From assembly GCF_002419965.1 (NCBI RefSeq), contig NZ_DIHC01000051.1:422-53862 (forward strand): 53,441 bases of DNA, read 5' to 3'. A program made the translations under genes and the position numbers. Origin of the DNA: Pseudomonas sp. UBA5706. Lineage in GTDB: Bacteria > Pseudomonadota > Gammaproteobacteria > Pseudomonadales > Pseudomonadaceae. Below, in pieces: positions 36,415 to 45,000 of the stretch; the stretch's first letter is position 1, and every line of letters starts with the position of its first letter. The notes beneath the pieces were generated by a model that searched no databases, was not told where the DNA came from, and was given only the letters and a program-made list of their open reading frames with translations.

Positions 36415-37338
36415 ATGCATCCGATTCGTTTAGGGCTGGTCGGTTACGGCAAGATCGCGCAGGACCAGCACGTTCCGGCGATCCGCGGCAATACGCGGTT
36501 CGAACTGGTGGCGGTGGCGACGTTGGGGCAGCCTTGTCCGGGCGTCGACAACTTCAGTTCTCTGACCGAACTGCTGGCTCACAGTCCCGAGGTGGATGCC
36601 ATCGCCTTCTGCACGCCACCGCAAGGGCGTTTTGCGCTGGTTCAGCAGGCGCTTAAGGCGGGCAAGCACGTGCTCGTGGAAAAGCCGCCGTGCTCGACCC
36701 TGGGCGAGGCCATCGCACTGGCCGATGAGGTTGCCCGGGCTGGCGTCACAGGTCTGTTCGCCTGGCACTCGCGTTTCGCCCCCGGCGTGAGCGGTGCCAA
36801 GGCCTGGCTCAAGGGCAAGACCTTGAACCAGGTGCACGTCCAATGGAAGGAGCAGGTGCGCAAATGGCACCCCGGGCAAGGCTGGATATGGCAGCCGGGC
36901 GGACTGGGGGTGTTCGATCCGGGCATCAATGCGCTGTCGATCGTCACTGATTTGTTACCGGGTCCGCTGTTCGTCGAGTCTGCCGCCTTGAGCGTGCCGA
37001 CTAACTGCCAGTCGCCCATTTCAGCATCGCTGCAGATGCGCAGTGAACAGGTTCAGGTGCGGGCCGAATTCGACTTTGATCACGGTGACGACGAACTATG
37101 GCGCATCGAACTGCACAGCGAACAAGGCCTGCTGCAATTGGACGCAGGCGGCGCGTCGATCAGCATCGACGGCGTGACACAGAGCGTATCGGAGGAGGGC
37201 GAGTACCCGGCGATGTACCGGTATTTCGCGCAGTTGGTCGCCGATCGTCAAAGTGATCTGGACCTGCAGCCATTGCGGATCGTGGCAGACAGCTTTTTCG
37301 TGGGGAACACTCGAGCAGTGGCCGAGTTTCACGAGTGA
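36415..37338 (+). CDS. Gfo/Idh/MocA-family sugar dehydrogenase (D-galactose 1-dehydrogenase-like)
   Basis: A 307-residue NAD(P)-dependent oxidoreductase. It has the N-terminal Rossmann motif G-L-V-G-Y-G-K-I-A, E-K-P near residue 90 with catalytic lysine K90, and a C-terminal alpha/beta dimer domain with W-Q-P-G-G-L-G-V-F-D-P-G-I-N. That segment and the length match bacterial D-galactose 1-dehydrogenases acting on galactose, arabinose or fucose. The ATG at 36415 follows CAGGAG. No sugar transporter or lactonase gene is alongside, so the substrate is inferred. Confidence 0.8.
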   Translation: MHPIRLGLVGYGKIAQDQHVPAIRGNTRFELVAVATLGQPCPGVDNFSSLTELLAHSPEVDAIAFCTPPQGRFALVQQALKAGKHVLVEKPPCSTLGEAIALADEVARAGVTGLFAWHSRFAPGVSGAKAWLKGKTLNQVHVQWKEQVRKWHPGQGWIWQPGGLGVFDPGINALSIVTDLLPGPLFVESAALSVPTNCQSPISASLQMRSEQVQVRAEFDFDHGDDELWRIELHSEQGLLQLDAGGASISIDGVTQSVSEEGEYPAMYRYFAQLVADRQSDLDLQPLRIVADSFFVGNTRAVAEFHE

Positions 37339-38001
37339 ACGGTAGATGAGCTGACGACGCTTGGCCTGAAATCCAGCTCACTGCAAGCGAGGGGCGTGGG
37401 CATCAGCGATCATCGACACCGATCAAGGATGCCCTACGCCTGTCAACGCAATGGAGAAGGAAACGATCAGCATCAGCAGGATGGACATGTTGATTGACAT
37501 CGGTGAAATCCTTGTTCGCGCTTAATGGATGCCGCCATGATCCCGGTCTGCGCAGGGAAATTGAACGGCGCTCGTGTGCATACTGGCTATCGATACAATC
37601 GATGGGTGAAGACGCCGATCATTGCCGGCTCAACAGCCATGAAAATTGCGGTGCAGGCAGTCAGTGTGCGTTCTGAACAACTGAGCCTTGTGGTCCTGGA
37701 AGGTTCAGCCTGTGTGCCCGAGCGGGCGGCGCAGCGGGCGATGTGTTCATGTCGGTCATTAGCGTTGAGGCGAAGTCGATCTTCGGCAACGCTCGATTTG
37801 TCTGCTGGTCGATATATTTTTTTGATTGGTCGCGTCGTCATCAAACCAGACGCTTGTAGTTTCCATCAGCGCGTCATTACAGCTGTGGCCTTGAAATGAC
37901 CGGGCTGCAGCTGGGTTGCCAGTATTTGGCCGCTATTCCGCGGTGGATCAGCGGCTTCTCCATATAACGAAAGTTTCACCAGTCGGTAAATTTTCTTACA
38001 T
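37339..38001. other. Gene-poor stretch before the siderophore locus
   Basis: About 660 bases with lower coding quality than the surroundings. A plus-strand frame at 37525-37899 has atypical composition, no good ribosome-binding site and no recognised domain, so I do not call it. A minus-strand mini-frame near 37427-37504 would encode a 25-residue hydrophobic peptide (MSINMSILLMLI start); I cannot tell whether it is real. No RNA gene or mobile element was recognised. This gap marks the edge of the siderophore cluster. Confidence 0.5.
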
Positions 38002-38020
38002 TGCAATGAGAATCGTTTAC
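38002..38020. promoter_or_regulatory. Fur box upstream of the sigma factor gene
   Basis: TGCAATGAGAATCGTTTAC matches the 19-bp Fur consensus GATAATGATAATCATTATC at 12 positions, including 9 of 10 in the AATGATAATC core. It sits 31-49 bp before the proposed sigma factor start, as Fur boxes do for pvdS and related genes. Direct Fur binding is inference. Confidence 0.75.
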
Positions 38021-38050
38021 GTTATCCTTCGCATTCCTTTGTAACCAGGG

Positions 38051-38632
38051 ATGTCGAACAAGATGGATTTTTGTCCTGCGACGAGCCGGCCGCTGCGCCT
38101 GGGCTCTACCTGTGTGGGCGGGCCCGGTGCAGCGATTGATCCTCGCCTTGAGGCGCTGATGGGGACTTACAACACCCATCGTGAAGGGCTGCTGCGACTG
38201 GCTGCAAAATTCCTCGGCTGTCGTGCTCGTGCCGAAGATGTGGTGCAGGACGCTTTCGTGAAAATGCTCGAAAGCGACCTGTCCTCTATCGAGCCTGCCC
38301 GCTACATGTTCCGTGTGGTGCGCAATCTGGCCATCGACCGGCTGCGGCGCCAGCGTCTAGAACGCAACCACGGCGTGGAAACCGAGCTGGATGAGCAGCC
38401 TCGCTTCGAGATGTCTCCCGAGCGCGTGCTGGCAGGTCGCGAGTCGCTGAGCCAACTGGTCGGCGCGCTCAACGAGCTGCCCAATCGCATGCGCATCGTC
38501 TTCAACCTCAGCCAGATCCAGGGTTACACCCAACGTGATGTGGCCAAGGTCATTGGCACGTCGCCCACCATGGTCAACTTCCTGCTGCGCGACACCCTGT
38601 CTCACTGTCGTGCGCGGCTGGGTGAGCTCTAG
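38051..38632 (+). CDS. PvdS-family ECF sigma factor
   Basis: A 193-residue extracytoplasmic-function sigma factor of the iron-starvation group. Region 2 contains G-C-R-A-R-A-E-D-V-V-Q-D-A-F and the -10 recognition stretch Y-M-F-R-V-V-R-N-L-A-I-D. Region 4 has L-P-N-R-M-R-I-V-F and the helix-turn-helix Y-T-Q-R-D-V-A-K-V-I-G-T-S-P-T-M-V-N-F. The pattern G-C-R-A-R-A-E-D-V-V-Q-D-A-F and S-P-T-x-V-N-F is that of PvdS, PbrA and OrbS. The start (38051, or ATG 38063 with AGGGA 11 bases upstream) is uncertain. A Fur box precedes it. No anti-sigma factor is adjacent, as for PvdS. It probably drives the PvdS-type promoter ahead of the ornithine monooxygenase gene. Confidence 0.88.
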   Translation: MSNKMDFCPATSRPLRLGSTCVGGPGAAIDPRLEALMGTYNTHREGLLRLAAKFLGCRARAEDVVQDAFVKMLESDLSSIEPARYMFRVVRNLAIDRLRRQRLERNHGVETELDEQPRFEMSPERVLAGRESLSQLVGALNELPNRMRIVFNLSQIQGYTQRDVAKVIGTSPTMVNFLLRDTLSHCRARLGEL

Positions 38633-38679
38633 CTCGTCGAGTCATTTCTTACCTTTGCTTACACTGCTCGGAGTCATTC

Positions 38680-40374
38680 ATGAAACTAGTTCGCCTGGTC
38701 TTCCAGCAATACCGCTGGCCGTTGGCAATGGTGCTGCTGCTGAGCGTCAGCAGTGGTCTGTTGAGCGTGGGCGTCATTGCGTTCGTCAACCAGCGCATGA
38801 TCAGCACCCACGAGGGGCTGGGCACAGCGCTGTGGCAATTCGGCCTGATGCTGGTGCTGCTGCTGGCCCTCGCATCCGGCGCATCGCTGTCGCTGACGGC
38901 GTTGGGTCATCGCTTCGTCTACGGCCTGCGCCGGGTGATGGTCAAGCGCCTGCTGGACACCGATATCGAACGTATCGAAGCCATTGGCGGGGCAAAGATC
39001 TTCGCCAGTCTTTCCAGTGACATTCGTGCCGTGACCATGGCCTTCGTACAGCTTCCAGACCTGATCTATGGCTCGGTGCTGAGCGTGGCAGCGTTCAGCT
39101 ACCTGGCCTGGCTGTCACCCTCGCTGTTCGTCACTACCCTGTGCTGGATGACGTTTACCCTCGGCGTGGGCTGGCTGTTGGTGGGCAAGCTCAATGCTCA
39201 TATTCGCGCGCTGCGTGAGTCCGAAGACAAGTTGTACCAGAGCTATCAAGGGGTGATCGATGGGCGCAAGGAGCTGACCCTCAACCGCGACCGCGCTCGC
39301 CGCCTGTACGAAGAGGCATTCGACGTCGCGGCCTTGCGCTATCGCCAGCATTTCACCCTGGCGGACCGCTATCACGGGCTGGCAAGCAACTGGGCCAATA
39401 TCATGGTGCTGGGCACCATCGGTCTGGCGTTCTACCTGGCCAACGGCCTGGGCTGGGCGCCCACCGAGGTTGCCGCGACCTATGCGCTGACCGTGCTGTT
39501 CATGCGCACGCCGCTGGTGCTGGCGGTCGCGGCGATTCCGGCGCAGATCTCCGGGCGCGTGGCGCTGGACAAGGTCGAATCGCTGGCCCTGGCCGAGCAT
39601 CATGACGGCTTCGAGGTCGCGCCGAGCCACATCGCCGGCCAATGGCAGACCCTGGAGCTGCGCGATGTGGAGTACCGCTACCCAGCACAGGGCGATGAAC
39701 CAGGCTTCGATGTCGGCCCGGTCAGCCTGACCCTGCGGCGCGGCGAAACGGTATTTTTGATGGGCGGCAATGGCAGCGGCAAGTCCAGTCTGGCGCGCTT
39801 GCTTAGCGGTTTGTATCGCCCATCGGCGGGTTCGATCCTGATCGACGGCCAACTGATCGGCGCCGATGACTGGCAGGCTTACCGGCACCTGTTCGCCAGT
39901 GTCTTCACTGATTTTCACCTGTTCTCGCAACTGCTGGGGGCCGACGGCGCAAATGCCGACGCGGTACAGATCGATCACTGGCTCGATCAATTGCACATGA
40001 AGCACAAGGTGCAGACCGGCGACGGCCACTTGCTCGACACGCGCTTCTCCCAAGGCCAGCGCAAGCGCCTGGCGTTGCTGCTGGCGTTACTCGAAAAGCG
40101 CGACATCCTGCTACTGGACGAGTGGGCTGCCGACCAGGATCCGCTGTTCCGACGCTTCTTCTATCGCGAGCTGTTGCCGATGTTCAAGAACGCCGGGATC
40201 ACCGTGTTTGCCATTAGCCACGACGACCAGTATTTCGACCTCGCCGACCGACTGGTGAAGATGGAGTCCGGTCGACTCAGTGAGTTGCACGGTGATCGTC
40301 GTGATAACGCCAGTCGCGACGCCGTGGAGGAAATCGGTGGCGCGTATGAGTTGAAAACCGCAAAGGCTTTGTAG
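38680..40374 (+). CDS. Cyclic-peptide-type ABC exporter (PvdE-like)
   Basis: A 564-residue fused permease-ATPase of the PvdE/SyrD family, which moves peptide siderophore precursors across the inner membrane. There are six hydrophobic segments in the first 300 residues. Walker A G-G-N-G-S-G-K-S is at 362-369, Walker B L-L-L-D-E-W at 477-482, and the switch is I-S-H-D-D. The signature is F-S-Q-G-Q (456-460) instead of L-S-G-G-Q; this variation and the D-E-W-A-A-D-Q-D stretch are characteristic of the PvdE/YojI group. It begins 47 bp after the sigma gene, so the two may share a transcript. Substrate is inferred to be the product of the following NRPS genes. Confidence 0.9.
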   Translation: MKLVRLVFQQYRWPLAMVLLLSVSSGLLSVGVIAFVNQRMISTHEGLGTALWQFGLMLVLLLALASGASLSLTALGHRFVYGLRRVMVKRLLDTDIERIEAIGGAKIFASLSSDIRAVTMAFVQLPDLIYGSVLSVAAFSYLAWLSPSLFVTTLCWMTFTLGVGWLLVGKLNAHIRALRESEDKLYQSYQGVIDGRKELTLNRDRARRLYEEAFDVAALRYRQHFTLADRYHGLASNWANIMVLGTIGLAFYLANGLGWAPTEVAATYALTVLFMRTPLVLAVAAIPAQISGRVALDKVESLALAEHHDGFEVAPSHIAGQWQTLELRDVEYRYPAQGDEPGFDVGPVSLTLRRGETVFLMGGNGSGKSSLARLLSGLYRPSAGSILIDGQLIGADDWQAYRHLFASVFTDFHLFSQLLGADGANADAVQIDHWLDQLHMKHKVQTGDGHLLDTRFSQGQRKRLALLLALLEKRDILLLDEWAADQDPLFRRFFYRELLPMFKNAGITVFAISHDDQYFDLADRLVKMESGRLSELHGDRRDNASRDAVEEIGGAYELKTAKAL

Positions 40375-40392
40375 CTTTTCATCGGCAAAGAC

Positions 40393-40416
40393 TAAACAGC
40401 CGAAAGGCTCAGGCGT
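40393..40416 (+). promoter_or_regulatory. PvdS-type (iron starvation) promoter
   Basis: TAAAC (40393-40397), 16 bp, then CGT (40414-40416) reproduces the PvdS-dependent promoter pattern TAAAT-N16-CGT with one mismatch. It lies about 120 bp before the ornithine monooxygenase gene and immediately before a Fur box. Recognition by the sigma factor encoded nearby is inferred; no similar element was found upstream of the NRPS1 start. Confidence 0.6.
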
Positions 40417-40419
40417 CTT

Positions 40420-40438
40420 TGTAATGATAATCAGTCTT
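40420..40438. promoter_or_regulatory. Fur box upstream of the ornithine monooxygenase gene
   Basis: TGTAATGATAATCAGTCTT contains a perfect AATGATAATC core and matches the 19-bp Fur consensus at 14 positions. Placed just after the PvdS-type promoter and about 100 bp before the gene, it could repress this promoter directly. Confidence 0.78.
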
Positions 40439-40535
40439 ACTCATTTTCGATGCGCGTGAACTGCCCCAAGGCCCGTGTGACACCGCTCACACCTAGCCAA
40501 ATCTGATCGCGCATCGCTCCTAACGAGAGGAAAGC

Positions 40536-41864
40536 ATGGAACTGGTCTACGACTACATCGGCATTGGTTTCGGCCCGTCGAACCTGGCTTTGGCAATTGC
40601 CACCCAGGAGCATGCATTGCGCAATGGTCTGGCGCCCCAGGTGTGTTTCCTCGAGAAGAAGCCAGCGTTTAACTGGCACGAAGGCATGTTGATCGACGGG
40701 TCCACGATGCAGATTTCCTTCCTCAAGGATCTGGTAACCCTGCGCAATCCGGCAAGCCGTTTCACCTTCGTCAACTACCTCAAGGAGCACGGGCGCCTGC
40801 AGGACTTCATCAACCTCAAGACGTTCTTCCCGACCCGCGAGGAATACACCGATTACCTGAGCTGGACGGCTTCGCACTTCAATGAGCAGGCGCATTACGG
40901 CGAGGAGGTGATCTCGGTCGAGCCGCATTTCCAGGACGGCCGGTTTGTGGCCGTGGATGTGCTGTCCCGGGGGCCGGGCGGGGGTGTTTCCCGGCGCCGT
41001 GCGCGCAATCTGGTGTTCGGCATCGGCGGCATTCCCCAGGCCCCTGCTGCGTTCGACGGGCTTGATGACCCGCGCGTCCTGCATTCGGCAGGCTACCGCG
41101 GCGGCATTGAAAAACTGCTGACCAATCGCCCAGGCCCGGTGCGGGTGGCGGTGGTGGGCGGCGGCCAGAGCGCGGCGGAAATCTTCGAAGACCTGGCCAG
41201 CCGGTTCGACAATGTCGAGGCCAGCCTGGTGATTCGCGGCAGTGCGTTGAAACCTTCCGATGACAGTCCTTTCGTCAACCAGATCTTCAACCCCTCGTTC
41301 ACCGACACCATCTTCAACCACAGCGAAGAACGCCGTGGCGCGCTGTTCGCCGAGTTTCGCAACACCAACTACTCGGTGGTCGATACCGACCTCATCGAAA
41401 CCATCTTCCAGCGCATGTACCAGCAGAAGGTCCGTGGCGAGCAGCGTCACCGCCTGCTGACCAATCGCGAAGTGGCCCATGCTGAAGCCGTTTCGGCCGG
41501 CATCGAACTGTCCCTGCGCGACGCACCCCATGACCAGATGCACAGCGAGCGCTTCGATGTCGTGGTACTGGCCACCGGGTACCGTCGTGATTACCACCTG
41601 GAGCTGCTGGCGGGATTGGAACAGTGCATCCAGGGCTTGAGCGTCGATCGCAATTACCGCTTGGCGCTGCGTGCCGGCAGTGAAGCGGGAATCTTCCTGC
41701 AAGGGTGCTGCGAAGACAGTCACGGCCTGAGCGACACGTTGTTGTCGGTCTTGGCGGTGCGCTCCCAGGAAGTGGTGGAATCGATCTTCGCCGAATACGA
41801 GCAGCCCTGTTCGAGCCGACCGGCGCCTGCCCATGAGCGCGTAGCGCTTAAGCTGGCGCGCTGA
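40536..41864 (+). CDS. L-ornithine N5-monooxygenase (PvdA-like)
   Basis: A 442-residue FAD/NADPH N-hydroxylating monooxygenase, the length of PvdA. FAD motif G-I-G-F-G-P-S-N-L-A is at 8-18, the NADPH motif V-V-G-G-G-Q-S-A-A-E at 206-215, the substrate region D-S-P-F-V-N-Q-I-F-N-P around 243, and L-A-T-G-Y at 345-349. Hydroxyornithine is a hydroxamate precursor. An AGAGG ribosome-binding site precedes the ATG, and a 145-bp gap follows to the NRPS. Because the pyoverdine pathway also needs this activity, the gene could serve either pathway, but the synteny favours the NRPS product encoded here. An acylase or formylase to finish the hydroxamate is not visible. Confidence 0.9.
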   Translation: MELVYDYIGIGFGPSNLALAIATQEHALRNGLAPQVCFLEKKPAFNWHEGMLIDGSTMQISFLKDLVTLRNPASRFTFVNYLKEHGRLQDFINLKTFFPTREEYTDYLSWTASHFNEQAHYGEEVISVEPHFQDGRFVAVDVLSRGPGGGVSRRRARNLVFGIGGIPQAPAAFDGLDDPRVLHSAGYRGGIEKLLTNRPGPVRVAVVGGGQSAAEIFEDLASRFDNVEASLVIRGSALKPSDDSPFVNQIFNPSFTDTIFNHSEERRGALFAEFRNTNYSVVDTDLIETIFQRMYQQKVRGEQRHRLLTNREVAHAEAVSAGIELSLRDAPHDQMHSERFDVVVLATGYRRDYHLELLAGLEQCIQGLSVDRNYRLALRAGSEAGIFLQGCCEDSHGLSDTLLSVLAVRSQEVVESIFAEYEQPCSSRPAPAHERVALKLAR

Positions 41865-42009
41865 CTCAGGCCGGCTGACTCAGGCCCGGCGGGCCCAAGC
41901 CGTCAAAGCGGTGGCCGTTCACGGTCACCCAACCCTTTCTCACAACGTTGCGGATCAGGCCGTTCGGCCGTCCGTGGGTTGAGCCTTGCCGAAACAAATA
42001 GGTGAAAGA

Positions 42010-45000
42010 ATGAAATCCATACGAGATCAGGCCGCGCATTTTCCCGAACTGGTGGGCTTTTATGCGCAGAGCCAGCCGGACCGGGTTGCCCTTCGACACG
42101 TTTATCACGAAGACCATGAGCCGCTGCTGACCACCTATGCGCAGCTTGATCGGCAGGCGCGCTGCATCGCCGGCATATTGCAGCATCATCTCGGCGCCCA
42201 GGCAGGCGAGCGTTGCGTGCTCATTCTGCCGACCGGCGCCGACTATGCCGCCGCGTTCCTGGGTTGCCTGTATGCCGGCATCATCGCCGTGCCGGCTTTT
42301 GCCCCCGAGTACAACCGCCAGACGCACCTGGACAGGCTCACCGGGATTCTTCAGGACGCCGCGCCAGGCGTGGTGCTGGGCCGCCGCGAAGATCTGGATA
42401 AATTTCAACCGCTGTTGCAACCCTTCATGCCGCCAGCCGGGCGCTTTATCGCCATCGAGGATGTTCACGACGGGCAGGGCACGTTCCAGCCCTCGCTGAT
42501 CGACACCTCGACGCTGGCATTCCTGCAATACACCTCCGGGTCGACCAGCGCGCCGAAGGGGGTGATGGTCTCCCACGACAACCTGATGGCCAACGAAATC
42601 GCCATGGCCCGGCATTTCGTCACCGACGCTTGTACCGAGAGCTGGGTCAGCTGGCTGCCGCTTTATCACGACATGGGCCTGATGTGTGGCCTGCTGCTGC
42701 CGCTGTATTACGGCGGCACCCTGACGCTGATGTCACCGAACTATTTTCTCGGCCGTCCGGCGCGCTGGCTGGAGGTGATGAGCCAATACAACGGTACTTT
42801 TTCCGGCGGCCCGGATTTCGCCTACCGCCTGTGCGTGGAGCGCATCAAGCCCAATGCCGTGAAGGGTCTGAGGCTGGACAACTGGAGCCTGGCATTTTCC
42901 GGCTCCGAGCCGATTCGTATCGCCACCCTGGACGCCTTCAGCGAGCATTTTGCCGCTGGTGGTTTTGACCGCCGTGCGCTGACGCCCAGTTATGGTCTGG
43001 CCGAGGCCACGTTGTTCGTCAGTGCTGCCCATCGCGCTGCGCCATTCGGCGTCAAGCGTTTCGATGGCAGCCAACTGGCCGCGGGCGATGCCGACGAAGC
43101 GCTGTTCGCCAACCGGAGCTCCACCAGCCGTCTGCCAGGCTGTGGCTGGTGTCGCAACGATCACGACATACGCATCGTCGACCCTGCCACGCAGCAGGTC
43201 TTGCCTGAAGGGCAGGTTGGCGAAATCTGGATTGCCGGTCCGAGTGTTGCCCAGGGTTACTGGCAAAACGCTGAAGCGACCGCCCAGACGTTCTTGCAGC
43301 AAGAGGGCAATCGCTGGTTGCGCAGTGGCGACCTCGGCATCGCCAGCGGTGGCGAACTGTTTATCACTGGTCGCCTGAAGGATTTGATCATTCTCAACGG
43401 CCAGAACCTGTACCCGCAGGACATCGAGCAGGCGCTGGAGAAGAACGTAGAGTTGCTGCGTCGTGGGCGCATTGCCGCTTTTGCGGTGACCGACGGGCAG
43501 GGTGTCGAAGGCGTCGGGCTGACACTGGAAATCAGCCGCAACGTGCGGCGCCTGATGAAGCCGCAGATGATCTGCGAAGCGGTGCGCGATGCTGTTTGCG
43601 GGCTGTTTCTGGTAGCGCCGAAAGTCATCGTGCTGCTGGAACCGGGTGCCTTGCCACGCACCACCAGCGGCAAATTGCAACGCGCTGCCTGCCGTGTGGG
43701 TTGGCAGAACGGCAGCCTGGACAGTTTTGCCCTCTGGCAGGACGGCCGCTTGCTGGATGCGCCGGGTCAAGAGGGCGCAGCCGATGCCCAGCCTTTGCTG
43801 CCAGAGGTGCTAGCTGCGTGGTGCGAGGTGCTGGGTAAGGACGATCTGACGGCTGGCGATCACTTCTTCGCCCGTGGCGGCGACTCGGTCGGCGTGGTGC
43901 AGGTGCTGGCGCGCCTGAACCGCGAATTGGGCCTGAAACTCGAACCTGCGCACCTGTTCGAACACCCGACCCTTGGCGCTTTCAACGCCCACGTCTCCCG
44001 GCAAGATCGCGGCGCCGAACGTGCGCCGGCAGTCGTGCGCATTGGCCGCGATAGCGCGCCCGAGCAATCCTTCGCTCAGCAACGGCTATGGTTCCTTGCG
44101 CAACTGGAGCCGGACAGTGCTGCCTATCACCTCTGTGGCCAGTTGAGCCTCAAAGGCGCCATCGATGACCTCGCCCTGCAACGCAGTTTCGATGACTTGG
44201 CTGCGCGCCACGAAAGCTTGCGCACCACCTTTGCCATCGATGCCCATGAGGTGCTGGTGCAACGCATCCACGCCGCGCAGCCGGTGGTCATTGAGCAACA
44301 CGATCTGAGCCTTCACGCCCAACCCCTTGAAGCCCTGGGCCAATTGGCCAGGGCGGCCGTCGAACGGCCAATGGATTTGCAGACCGGGCCGTTGTGGCGC
44401 GTGCTTAACGTGCGGCTGGGCCAGGACCAGCAGCAACTGGTGTTGGTGCTGCACCACATCATCTGCGATGGCTGGTCGGTGCAGGTCATCCTCAAGGAGT
44501 TCGCGGCGCTCTACAGTGCCCATGCCACGGGCCGGATTCCAGCGCTGGCGGCGTTGCCTATTCAATATGCCGACTTTGCCGCCTGGCAGCGTGAGCGTCT
44601 GGCCGGCGGTGAGGGCGCGCGTCAGCTTGGATATTGGCGTGAACAACTGGGCGACACCCAACCAGTGCTGACCCTGCCCGCGGATCGCTCGCGTCCTGCG
44701 CAACAGAGCCATCGCGGCGCGCGTTACGCCATCGCCTTGGACACCACTTTGAGCCAGGGCCTGCGCGACCTCGCCAGCAGCCATGGCGCGACCCTGTTCA
44801 TGGTCATGCTGGCGGCCTACAAAACCCTGTTGCAGCGCTACAGCAGCCAGACCGATCTGCGCGTCGGTGTTCCGGTCGCCGGACGTACCTGTACCGAGGC
44901 AGAGGGGCTGATCGGCCTGTTCGTCAATACCCTGGTGCTACGTACCGAGGTGTCGCCGCAACAGTCGTTCAGTGCATTGATCGACGCGGTCAAACGCACC

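Noticed and set aside
37525..37899. 124-codon plus-strand frame upstream of the siderophore locus
   Set aside because: No ribosome-binding site, unusual composition for the region and no recognised features.
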